A DNA stretch of 21,814 bases from Phallusia fumigata (Eukaryota > Chordata > Ascidiacea > Phlebobranchia > Ascidiidae), in assembly GCA_008931825.1 (NCBI GenBank), contig QXVZ01009356.1:1-21814 (forward strand), read 5' to 3'. Positions 11,046 through 21,405 of the stretch are shown here, in pieces; position 1 is the stretch's first letter; each line of letters begins with the position of its first letter. The position numbers were made by a program, and so were the translations under genes. The notes under the pieces are model-generated. The model was not told the origin of the DNA, did no database searches, and saw only the letters and a list, made by a program, of their open reading frames with translations.

Positions 11046-11220
11046 CAGCCAGGTATCAATTAACCTGTAGTGATTCCAACGCAAGACGGAACGGAACTGA
11101 GAGCACACAGGATCGCTACTGATGACGTTTGGTTGCATGTTTTCAAGCTAAAATGCGTATAGAGAAAAGAGGAATGCATTCAGCGCAGTATCACAACATC
11201 ACATTCTGCTGTTTGTTGAA
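11046..11220 (+). promoter_or_regulatory. Conserved block upstream of copy C (candidate promoter or 5' UTR)
   Basis: Counterpart of 2861..3030, about 185 to 360 bp before the start codon at 11405, with the same TCGCTACTGATGACGTTTG core and the following TTTTCAAGCTAAAATGCGTA. Position and order relative to the start are kept between the two genes. Confidence 0.35.
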
Positions 11221-11404
11221 TACCAGTTCAACACTAAATAGAAATATGTTGATAATTCTTAGTACAGTATTTTTTTTTTATTTTAAGAAGCTGATAGTTT
11301 TTCCGATATTGGGGAGCTTTGTGATGTAATCTAGATTCGACAGATGTAAACTAGACTGTTTCAGGTTGATTGCTTTTACGAACTAAGGAGTGTATGTAAG
11401 CGAT

Positions 11405-14400
11405 ATGAATTTAAAATACACCAAAGTTCGACTCGTCATCAAGTTGCTGTTTATCTTTATGTTGTTCCACGAATCCTACCAACAATATCCAACAGAATAT
11501 TGCGGTAAGTTGCAATTCAAGTGTTTTGTTGGGAATATACAAGTTGAGTTGTTTATTATTCTCTGCGTTGTTTTCGTAACAACAAAGCAAATTTGGTTTA
11601 ACTAAGTATCAAGAAGGGGCAAGATCAAAATGTTAAAAAGGACGCAAGTTTATTTACATAAACTGGCAGTCTTTCTTGCTGGTACTAAGTACTTTTTTCA
11701 GTGTGTTAAAGGTATATAAAGTCTTAAATATTTCAGGTTTCGATATAAGCATTATAATGAAATGTAGCAAATTTTGACGTTTTAATTTGTTCCAGATCTT
11801 GGTTCCCGAGATTGCACATTATTTCTTTGCCGGTTTCATTCCACAGACAACAGCACATGCGGTTAGATTTTAAGCATAATATTTCTGTTTGAACACTTGA
11901 GGGTAAACCAAACTATCGGCGTAAACCAATGTTTCATTTCTTCCCAAACTTAAGATTTCAAAGGCTTTCAAGACTTCGGATTTATTTTAGTTAGACTTTA
12001 ACTGTGGGTTGGCAAAGCCGAGACTGAGTTTACAAAGGAACCCAGGCAAAGCGTTGCACTTGGGTGGCATCAAAGCGTTGCAAAGATATTCCAGGAGCTG
12101 ATCACCTTTGCAAACCTCCGGATTATATTTTAGTTCGGTTTTAACTTTCAGTGAGCAAATCGCACTTGGGTCCTCACAACAGTTACGAACTGGGCCCAAC
12201 TCAAATTTATTGCAAAAAACAGTAGCGGCAAATACTGGACACGATGTATTGGGAGCCTTATGCTCGGGTGGTAATGGGGTTGGCGATCATTATCCTGTGC
12301 AACACTTGGCTAGTTTCATTATAGTAAGTCACCTTCATATTGCACTGCAAATTTTTTTGGTTAACATTTTGTCGCAACGAACATTAACGCTAATCTCACT
12401 AAGTCCTTTGGCCCAAAGTAATTGCAAACGCAAATAAACGAAATATTTCCAGTGTTTGCACCATATCAAGCACATCTGCCGGTTGTCGATGGACGTCGTG
12501 GATCGTGTAAGTATTAAACTAGTTTGTGTTGTTTAGTTTCGCGTACATTGTCGTGCAAATAATTTTGTGGTCGTTACAGGGGCCGTTAAAGGGGAAAAAG
12601 CGAATATAAATCGTCTAAACAACTCTGGTAAGTAATGCTTAATACGTCTTGTGTTACAACGATATTGCTTCGTTGGCTTAAGTTTATCTAAAGCAAAAGT
12701 TTGTTTAACGTAGAATCCAGCTGTTCCGGAGCGAATTGTTGCATGAGAGAAATCAAACCTACTCCACAAGAAGTCGAAGTGAAACTGCAATTCATCGAAT
12801 CCTTTTCACCACCAAGTTTGGGTAAGAATAAACCAGTGTTGACGCGGTAACAGGGAAATGAAGCAGCAAACCAGCGCGCATTAGTTTCATAGAAAAGCTT
12901 TAGAAACGTCTTGACCAGTCTGCTTTATGTAGTTCCTCTGAGTTAATGGATTTTTATTTTATCAATTATTAAAGCTGCATTTAAGCTGGTGTTTTATATC
13001 AAACTATAAGAGCTAGGGTAATGCTGTTTAAAATAAGGTAGTTAGAATTAAAACAATCAACTTTCCGAGCTCCCTGCTGTAAGCAGTTTCTCTGAGTTAT
13101 TAGGTTGTTGTTGTTGTTTGTTCTTTAAAAAAAGCTGAGTTTTATTCGGAGTATTGGACGAAATTATACAACTGAAGCAACGCTGTTAAAATCAAGCAAG
13201 GTTTTGAAACAACCACTGGACTGGGTCCATCACTTTTTGTGTACAAAAACTGATTTGCACCCAAGAAAATATGTGTTTCTATATCTTTCTATACTACATG
13301 CGGTGTAGAAATCGTACCGAAACAGCTAGCTGTAGTTTTAAAGTTAAAAGCAATTGTAAACCAATTTATTTGTTAGGAAGAAAAGAATATACATTACAGT
13401 TTACAATATAAGAATCAACCTAACACAATTTATAGCCGTGTACGTATGTTATATGTTTACATGTTTCACAGCTCAACAAGACATCACAATTTTCATCACA
13501 CACTACGAAGCATGTAAGTTAGTGTGATAAATTACCAACATAGTAAACTACGTATCGTAAATATTTTAAACCAAATGATAATGTTGAAAATAACAAACTT
13601 GGTATTATATCCAGGTTTTCTGGGAATTCCTCAGCACCAACTTTTAGCCTACCTAAATTCAGAACCGACAGAATGTCTCAACATTTCTCACTATTGCAGT
13701 AAGTATCAGTCTCTTTTTGTTAACAAACTTTGTGACAATATAGGTTTACTACTTAATACTTCTTTTCACTAGTTCCTACTTCAATCCCATATACCATTAT
13801 AAACCACTATGGTGGCAAAGTAAAATTGCAGTGGAAATTTTCGTGGTAAACAGGTTTATTAAAAAATCAACCACATTTGAAAAGCCGGACCATGTGTCAA
13901 ATTAATAACTAGGAAAGCTTAGAATAAAGTCTGCTAGTATTGTTTTTAAGAAAGGCGAAAAATGGTTTTACAAGTGATGGAAATACTGTAAACAAAAACT
14001 TTCCCAAATGACCATACCTTGCTGGTTCATAGTGGCCCTGGTCGTTGTCATACCTACAATAGCACAATGCAATGGTGGTCATAAATGGTTAGAACTTATA
14101 CAAAGTAGCTATTAGCTGGGTGCAATATTTACTAATGATGCCTGAATTTGCAGATACAACAATCAAAACCACTCAGGCAGAAACAACAACAAGCACGACT
14201 CTGCAACCAACCACAACAACAAATCCATTAAAGCTTTCAACTTTGCTTACAACAAATCCATCTATATCTTGGCAAACAAGTGAGAAAAGTTATACACCAA
14301 CTCATATTATGAGAGTTTGAACCCCAAAACATTTCTTTTGCACCATTTTTGTATGTTGACCCAACACAACAATTTTAACATATAGAGCCCAGTCTGTGAT

Positions 14401-15667
14401 CTGGTCTTCAACTTTTGTGATTTTAGAGTTAAAACAGAATTTTTTTTAAATGGCCTACTACTGTGGTCTCTTTTTTTACCATAAAATGATATATGTTGTG
14501 ACACTTTTACACCAAAAAAGTTTGAACTGCTTTTATTATTTGATAATATCAAAAGTAATATAATTTACATTTTTAGCTTTATTTTTCACAACTCCACTAC
14601 CCGAGGGGCCAGAAGTGCAAGGCTATGACAAAGTCAAAGAGATCCAGATCAAGAATCTCACAACCAAACAAAGCGGCGAACTACAGGATATATCATTCAG
14701 TGATGTAACTGTTGATCCAAGTTCAGTTACTGACTTGTCTCAAGCCAAGATTATCGCTGCTGAGCTGCACCCCAATGCAAATATATCTCGTTATGACCGG
14801 AAAACAACCAATGGCAATTACAAAAACCTGTTCCAGAATTTACCAGGGACTCCAGCTCTTAACTTGTCTGTTGTAAGTGTAAACAGCACCCACAAATTAC
14901 AAGCAAAGTTAAGTTTTACCATCATTCATATAGGCATCGATGCTACAGCATACATTTCTACCAATATTACATCCAANACACTGGACACAGAGAGCGAAAC
15001 ACCACAGAAGATGTCAGAGCTTCGGTTAAAGTCTTCCTAATGCTTTTCCCAGTTTTGGGAATTGGACTCATTTTTGGGATCTTGACAAGTGAGTTGAGAT
15101 TTTAAGATTCAAGTACCTGATAAGTAATTGCAATTACCACTGAAAATTAGAAGCAGGGAAATTAGCAAACAAATAAATTCATAGTCACTACAATCAACTG
15201 TCAATTCATCTACTATAAACCCTATTTACAATTGCCATTCAGATGTTGAGCCATACGAAGCATCAGTGGTGTTCATGTACATCAATGTGATCGTCAACGG
15301 GCTCCAAGGTTTATTTCTGCTCCTCGTGTACTGCGTGTTCGGGGTCGACATTCGTGAAGCAGTTGTCCGATTGTTCAAAAGATTTAAACTTTCCTTTCAA
15401 AAAGGCATTTTAAGCCAAACGCATCCAACCAAAGAAACAAAGGTAACACAGGAAAAAAAGCCTGAGCCCCATCCCGATCCACCAGCTAAGCACGAAGTGG
15501 AACCAGAACCCGAACAACCCAACCCTGCTCCTGAACCCGAACCAATTGTGCATCCCATCATCAAATATGTCTTCTGTGCACAAGACCCCGGCCATGCTGC
15601 ACACCCAATTCGACCAGGACTAATCAAACTTAAAGTACAAATTGTGGACCCAACAGACAATGAATAA
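11405..15667 (+). CDS. Adhesion-type GPCR copy C (middle missing at a single N)
   Basis: Exons: 11405..11504, 11796..11861, 12453..12506, 12592..12627 (uncertain acceptor), 12714..12821, 13472..13513, 13615..13698, 14154..14279, 14577..14872, 14934..14976 (cut by N), 14978..15088, 15243..15667. The first eight encode the same signal peptide, Cys-containing ectodomain and Thr-rich stretch as copy B. Exon 9 is complete here (about 98 residues, with KNLTT, NANIS and ALNLSV). After the N only the end of ICL3 remains, followed by TM6 (FLMLFPVLGIGLIFGIL) and TM7 (NGLQGLFLLLVYCVFG). The tail differs wholly from A and B: Lys then Pro/Glu-rich (EVEPEPEQPNPAPEPEP), ending VDPTDNE. The exon 2 donor is the weak GTTAGA, and the exon 4 acceptor region has a 10-bp insertion. 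It may therefore be weakened or alternatively spliced. Confidence 0.78.
14977..14977. other. Single N hiding missing sequence in copy C
   Basis: Left of the N is the start of an exon (acceptor ATATAG at 14933, then A-S-M-L-Q-H-T). Right of it is the end of the third intracellular loop (RERNTTEDVRASVKVFL), in another frame. TM1 to TM5 and any GPS are absent, so several exons are missing from the assembly at this base. Confidence 0.85.
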
Positions 15668-15668
15668 A
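15663..15668 (+). terminator. Poly(A) signal overlapping the stop codon of copy C
   Basis: AATAAA includes the stop codon TAA (15665..15667). A T-rich stretch (TTTTTATTTATCTG) follows about 20 nt later, as expected for a downstream element. If used, the 3' UTR would be nearly absent. A second AATAAA is at 16253..16258. Confidence 0.35.
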
Positions 15669-17842
15669 ACTGTCCACATATCTACATTTTTATTTATCTG
15701 ACAGACTGACCAAATTAACATATACTGCAAATACCTTCTCACAATAACCAGTTTTCCATATTTTCCACACCAACTTAAATACACCACAATGTCAACTAAA
15801 CTGTTACCAAGTCAATTAATTTTTATGTTGATTTTTTACTGGCTGCAGCATATTGAGATTCAACGAGGTGAAAATGGTTACACACTTGCTGTTAAAGTAA
15901 CTTGTTGAAACAGATGGTATGTAACATTTTACAATGCTTTTCAGAACAAAATGCTTGCTTGACACTTTAGTTCATCAAAACTGTACCACAATGCCATTAT
16001 TGTTTGTTTACCAGTTACTATCATGTTCGTAAATCATGTAAATAATGCAAAGTATGGTGTGCTTTGAGTTAAAGTCTGTCATTTTTGTACAAAGTAAAAA
16101 TTTGATTATTTTTGCTTGTGTTTTAATTTTTGGGCAACGTTATATACTGTGCTACAATTAAACTTCCTTTATATCTGCTGTTTTGCTGTTTAATGCCCGG
16201 TCTCTTCATCTTTCAATATCTCAACTTAAACATAATGTCACTGATTTCTTACAATAAATATACTGTACCAAATGACTGCTTGTGAGACAGTAAATTTAAC
16301 GACAGTCCTTACAAAAACTAAATGCATGCACTACAGAAATTCATTCATGATTATTGAATGCAGTAGACACTTGATTCTCTAAACTAACAAAATTAGTCTA
16401 TGTTCACAGCAAAACATTACAGTAAACATATAGGTTTTGGAACCAATCGAACGCCAAGAGTTAAAACAAAAGTTAAAAATCACAAATTATTTAAAACAAA
16501 TTTACATTCCGAGTTAAGTAAACATACAAAGGTATCACTTACCATTGAATCTGTTCAAAGGATGAAACCAAACCGCTCAGAACAGTTTCAGCAGTTTCAT
16601 ACAAATCATCAAAACCAACTTTTAACTGCCATTTTAATTTAACATCTGAAAAGAAATATCGGCATATCACAAAGTAAAAGTTTTGATTTTGTTGATAAAC
16701 ATTGTCGCCTGCCGCCAGATTTTAAGATGCGTCATCCAACATTCAACTTATCCTTGTCGCTGGAATCGCTAAGAAGAGTAAAAAATCGCTAAAAAAACTT
16801 GTAGAAAAGACTTCAAATTGACGACAATCAAATCGGTTAAAGCCAAGTACACTACAAATTAAAGATTTGATTTGACGCTGATAGGGTGATTAATCAATTT
16901 GGTTCTACTGTCAAAGCGAAAATAAATAATTCTCGTTTTGTTTGTTACTGCCAGGTGTTTTGGTTCCATAACTTTGTATGCACTCTGCTCTATTTCGCTC
17001 GTAAAAGCTTCTAATATTAATTTGAAAATTGCTGTTTATACTTTACAGTTTGCTAATGCAGTGCGAAGTTAGTTCAAACTACAAAAAACATGCACGAGAT
17101 CTTCTGTGAGTGTTGAATGCAATTAGAACTGTTGGAATGCGCGTCGCCCGTTGATTGGGAAATTCTCCCCAAGCACAAGAAGGTGATGAGTTAATTTGTG
17201 TTGGTTTGCTTTGTCGCCGACAGCAAACCTGACTTGGTTTGACGCAAATGCTGGCCGAAAAAAAAAACAGCCAATGCTTTTATAAACGTGTTTCAGATCA
17301 TTATATGATACTATGCTGTAGTAAAACGTTTGACCAATAAATAAACCTAATTATCTTTTCATTTAACTCTCTTCAGAAACGTGAACGGCTGAGGCTTGGA
17401 GCAAAATACAAATGGAAAGAAAGTATTTGTCACATTTTAATGAAAATCTTTTCATAAGTTTTTTTTCTTGAGCCTCTGAACAAACAGAAATCGCACGTTA
17501 GTTACCTCCCAAAGTCGTTTTGTTGGCAAAGTTTTTTTTTCGTTTTTTTCACCAAACATCGCGTGCTTGCGAATTTCTGTACAATTTTATTTATGGTCAT
17601 TACAAAGGGCAACCCGCACCAGGACGTGGAATTGTTGAATTTAAAAATTTTAAGAAGAAGAATTGTAATTCAGATTGTGAATGCGGAAGAATATTCTTCA
17701 GGTTCATGTAATTGCGGGTTTTTGTTTTTCCAGATCACCGACTGTGGGATGACGTAACTGCGGCTGGATTGACGTCATACAAGTGACGACAAACCGCATG
17801 GTTAATTTTTCAACATGTCGCTAGAAAGATAGGGATATTCCT

Positions 17843-17986
17843 AGAACCTTGTTGTTATTTTTAACTTATTCTTCACTTCTCTGTTATTCCTTTTTACTCC
17901 ATCTGATGTTGTTGAACAGCACTATAATATGGAGGGCAGTGCACGGCCCTTTGTATTATTCTTGCGGGTAAACTCAACAAGGTTCT
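17843..17986. mobile_element. MITE-like 144-bp element with 12-bp inverted ends
   Basis: The ends are AGAACCTTGTTG (17843..17854) and CAACAAGGTTCT (17975..17986), a perfect 12-bp inverted repeat. There is no coding capacity between them. A flanking target duplication is not clear (perhaps ATT just outside a CC/GG extension). The form suits a miniature inverted-repeat element, but a single copy is seen here. Confidence 0.4.
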
Positions 17987-19097
17987 GGATTATTTTTACA
18001 AGCATATATTTCGATTCAATACCTGCCATCACAACAGAAGTCGATCCGTTTCCTCAATTTGTCGTCTGCGTTTAATTTCCAATTCGGCAATCGGTTTTGT
18101 CACATTGTATGACGTCATCTTTTCAGTCCGCTGACATAAACGGAATCCACAGATGACAGAACGCCGAAAGGTTTGTTGCTTTAACGATTTCAGTTGTGGA
18201 ACGCTCAATAGAAAATTCACTTTGCACAGAAAGCATAAAAAGGAGCTAAACCTAATGAACGTCATAAGGTCTTGCCCCATCCAAACTATAACACTCAACT
18301 GTTTAAATGTTTCACAGGAAGATCTTTGAGCTAAACCGGAATATCAGAACACGGGGAAATGAAAGAATCACATGAGGGAATTGAATCCGTAGAATAAAAC
18401 AAAAGAATTTTCGGTATTTTTATTTATTTATTTTCGCCCAGATGTAAGTATTGAGTTGCTTGAAACTTCACCCGGCGAGATAAGTAGAAATACTTTAAAT
18501 AAACGCAGAAGGGGAATAGGTGGAGATGAACGGAAACATTTAAACTTCCCACAAACGCACATCAACTAAACTGGCATAGAGAGGAAAGGTTGCTTAAAAC
18601 TATAGCTTTGAGATTATTCTAAACTCTTTATTAATAGGTTTGAAACGTTTGGCTATTTATAAAAATCGGTTTTGCAAATAGCAAGTAATCTCCTTTGCCA
18701 AATAATTTATGCTGGTTTCAAAATACAGGGGAATTGACGCAAGGACACGGAATGGATGAGCTATGGGAAAACTGGAATGAAGCTTGTTATGGATGGGACT
18801 ACTGGTAACTTTTTCACGATGGTAAATTATTCTTTAATATTAATGGATTAAAGCAAAACTATCTACAAATTAAGCCACACTGTAAACATCACAAAAGTGG
18901 CTGTTGGTCATAAGTTTGCATGTTGAGCTTTTATACCCTGTTTTCGCAAAACATAGACATTTTATAACTTACCAGCAAATAATTTGAGTCGAAACGTAAA
19001 ACCAAAACACAAAAACTTTTTTTAAAGGAAATGCACAACCATCTGCGCATTCTCCAACTTCCAACAAGCCACATTCCTCAACTTGAAACCTGATAAG

Positions 19098-19226
19098 TTA
19101 CGAGTCTGTCATGCAATTCACCCAGGGTTGTCCGTTATAACAAATCTTATCACCACATTCTTCCTCAGTTATCTGCAGGAAACCTTTAGTTCCAACTCTC
19201 GTACTCGGTTCGTTTAGTAACGCCGC
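19098..19226 (-). CDS. Possible terminal exon of an unrecognised Cys-rich protein
   Basis: After a plausible minus-strand acceptor (GGCTTTTAG before 19226) an open frame runs 42 residues to a TAA at 19098. It includes VGTKGFLQITEEECGDKIC and then QPWVNCM, with three Cys near the end. A second, out-of-frame piece with the spacing E-E-C-G and two more Cys follows at about 19025..19080. No upstream exon was found. The frame overlaps one arm of the 16-bp inverted repeat, so a repeat origin is also possible. I do not recognise a family. Confidence 0.2.
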   Translation of the reverse strand, partial: AALLNEPSTRVGTKGFLQITEEECGDKICYNGQPWVNCMTDS

Positions 19227-19350
19227 CTAAAAGCCAGGTAAATTTCCTGTCCAGTGAATCCTGTTTTGTTTTGTATCTTCTGTATTTGCCTACATATTGT
19301 ATTTTTTTGTCTATTATTGACAATAAGTTGTCCCACAACCCTGGGTGAAT
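19116..19350. repeat. 235-bp structure with 16-bp perfect inverted repeats
   Basis: ATTCACCCAGGGTTGT at 19116..19131 and its exact reverse complement at 19335..19350 flank about 200 bp. Similarity beyond the 16 bp is weak. It could be a MITE or a hairpin-forming sequence. Confidence 0.45.
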
Positions 19351-19544
19351 CGGTGACATTTTAAACTTTTATTCTTTTTTAAACTTTTATTTGGCCGAAC
19401 AAAACACGACAGACTTTTTCCTTATTTTTTTTTTTTGATAATACCCAAGAATCCTGCTAATGCTACTAAACACTAACTACCTCCTACTTAAACCGAAGAA
19501 TAGCGCAAACCAATTATTTTACATGGTTTGATTATTATGTGAGG

Positions 19545-19550
19545 TTTATT
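19545..19550 (-). terminator. Candidate poly(A) signal of the SLC5A-type gene
   Basis: AATAAA on the minus strand, about 240 nt after the stop codon at 19788. Another AATAAA (about 19800) lies inside the last codons, just before the stop, and could be used instead. Confidence 0.35.
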
Positions 19551-19787
19551 TGAGGCAAGTTACTGTTTAATGGAAGCGACGATGGTTAGATTTACAAAAC
19601 TGAAGCAACATTCACCAGACAATTGGTGACCGGCTGATCTCCGCTAATAATTTATCGAAACGAATTACCACAACTTCTCATGCACAACTGCAGTAGTTTC
19701 GAAGTTACGCCTGAACCTAAGGGATTGGATTCGCCGTAGCTCTGCCATAGTTGCTGGTGACATTTCTTTCTTAAAAATTGCGCAACT

Positions 19788-21405
19788 TTACGCTACGTCA
19801 TTTATTAAACATTGCTCCTTTGTGTCGTCATCTACAGAACGCTTTTCGTTTGTGACGTCTGCTTTCAGTTCGAATCGTTTGTTTATTTCGTCTTCGGCAT
19901 CTTTCGAGTCACGTGAGTAATCGATTCCGTAACGAAGCACGTGACGTACCTGTGACGTCGCAATTAAGTAATAGTTCAACATGTAACCGTCACTATGACG
20001 TCACACTTTACCTTTTCTGGAAGCCATGCGAACAACGGATGGTCAAAAAACGCGATAGTGACACCATGCGGAAGTTGGTTCGGTTTTTGAAAACCTGAAA
20101 TCCAAGCAACGATTAAATAAACAAGCAACATAACAACAATTTATTTTGTTCAGCAAACACGAGTTTAGCAAATATATTGGGATTAAAACCAGCCAACACA
20201 TCTGCTTACAGTAAAAAATGTTTTGGTCTGTACGGAATTTAACCATGACCCTGCTTTTACCTGCAACCGAATACCGCAAACTAAAACCAACCTGTTATAA
20301 ACGACACCAGATTTCCAACCAACAGCGAAACAAGGAATCCGAGACAAGGATAATAAGCGTAAGATAACGAGTAGAACTCGGCGATGGGAGGACGTTCCAT
20401 ACCCCGTACTGATTCTGTGCTGCCTTTGAAAAATAGAATTAAGTTAAACTTGCCAAGTACAGCACTATATCCTCACCTAATACCGTGGTGACGTCACTCG
20501 CGGTGACGTAAGAGCTAGTGACGTTATGGAACTCGCAACCTTGAATTGTTAGATCCTTTTTTCTGAGGTATTGGTTGTGGACTGGGTAAAGAAATTTCCC
20601 AACTACACACCAGGTGGTAGCAAAGAGCCCCCCGACCGCTCCGCACAGAGCGCCCTGTAACGAATAATACAATCCACGATTATTTTAATGCTGAAGTTGT
20701 CCACCTCTGCTATACACTGCAGAGACAAAATAAAATATCCACAGGATTCGTGTTAGGAAGCGTCCCAGGTTCGAACCATGTGAAAATTACAAGAACAAAA
20801 ACGTCGCGGAGACCAGAATTTTGAGGAAAGGATTTGATCATCTAAATTTGGAATTTCGTTGTGTTAGACAAATGCTTCGAAACAGAAAACATTGCCCCTA
20901 GTGGATGCCGATTTTGAACCAACTCACCTTTGAATTAACCCAGGGGAATCCCCATCCCATTGTAAACAGCCCCAAGGTGGGTCCGAGTATCATCCCGTTT
21001 AGGCTTAGAGCTGCCCCAAGTACGTCACCCATGTTTGCGGCGACTCCGACCATTGCGAGACAAAGGCAACCGTAGAATGAAACCAAACCCTGCCAGAACC
21101 ATTACAATGTGGAAAATGTTGGCCTGGCGGTTATTCGATTGCTACATAATGACTGGGTTTGTGAATGGAAATTTTGCGGATCTGATGATTATTATTTATT
21201 CCATTCGAGCCGATTTTAGAGTAGCAGCTCTAAAACTGAATAATCTTATAAAGCACCGAGACTTTGTTCCGTGAATTTTGTAATTTTTGGCCCAAAACTT
21301 ACTTTTGAAAACCACAATTCCTTCTGCTGTGATAGAGATAAGTTTGGCTTTATAAAATCTTCCAATGTCACAGCTGCCATTGCGTTGATGGCAGATGAAA
21401 CCGTG
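19788..21405 (-). CDS. Sodium-coupled solute transporter, SLC5A family (SMCT/NIS-like), 3' part
   Basis: Six exons join in frame on the minus strand: 21405..21303, 21089..20928, 20654..20477, 20423..20292, 20094..20012, 19949..19788, all with GT/AG borders. The order of family hallmarks is right: TVSSAINAMAAVTLEDFIKP, then GAALSLNGMILGPTLGLF with PWVNSKGAL, then a TM segment ALCGAVGGLFATTWCVVGKF, then RPPIAEFYSLSYAYY leading into the last TM (LVSLLVGNLVSFITG), then DHPLFAWLPEK and an acidic tail ending in LINDVA. By family, SLC5A proteins carry Na+ with monocarboxylates, iodide or vitamins across the plasma membrane. The subtype cannot be fixed from the C-terminal half. The 5' exons lie beyond the right edge. 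The gene is convergent with the receptor array. An alternative subfamily within SLC5A is possible. Confidence 0.88.

Larger units (their letters stand above)
8660..11404. other. Intergenic region between receptor copies B and C
   Basis: Diverged homologue of 851..3230, with the same order of matching blocks. It should hold the 3' UTR of copy B and the promoter of copy C. A short GAGTT-rich run lies at about 9911..9940, and C/G-rich GGTTTCGG-type words at about 10755..10840 also occur in intron 7 of copy B. No gene is supported. Confidence 0.7.
183..15242 (+). repeat. Tandem segmental duplication (two units of about 7.2 to 7.8 kb)
   Basis: Unit 1 runs from the TM7 exon of copy A (183) to that of copy B (8001). 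Unit 2 runs from 8001 to the TM7 exon of copy C (15243). Matching landmarks include the 3' flanks (about 1010..1310 and 8895..9200), the upstream blocks (2861..3030 and 11046..11220), the signal-peptide exons (3231 and 11405) and each following small exon in the same order. Spacing differs mainly in introns, above all the 1.86-kb intron 7 of copy B against 455 bp in copy C. Because copy A is cut by the edge, the array probably extends further left. Confidence 0.85.
15668..19787. other. Long non-coding interval between copy C and the SLC5A gene
   Basis: AT-rich DNA with no gene I can recognise. The part up to about 16.3 kb may be 3' UTR of copy C. Inside the interval are a 144-bp inverted-repeat element (17843..17986), a 235-bp inverted-repeat structure (19116..19350), a possible minus-strand Cys-rich exon (19098..19226) and TGACGTCA words near 17.77 and 18.11 kb. 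The longer open frames (16400..16642, 18029..18298) have no recognisable domains. Confidence 0.6.

Noticed and set aside
11390..11404. Upstream in-frame extension of copy C to a GTG
   Set aside because: The ATG at 11405 aligns with the ATG of copy B at 3231 and precedes the same signal peptide.
12108..12437. 109-codon open frame in intron 2 of copy C
   Set aside because: The matching exon structure of copies B and C places this inside an intron, and copy B has no equivalent frame.
16400..16642. 80-codon plus-strand open frame after copy C
   Set aside because: Low-complexity, Lys/Asn/His/Thr-rich translation typical of AT-rich DNA, without splice sites or homology.
18029..18298. Minus-strand open frame of 89 codons ending in charged residues (IKRRRQIEETDRLLL)
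   Set aside because: No family recognised and no matching neighbouring exon. A chance open frame is as likely.
20750..20800. GGTTCGAACC word resembling a tRNA B box
   Set aside because: The surrounding bases do not form a T arm and no A box or cloverleaf is found upstream.
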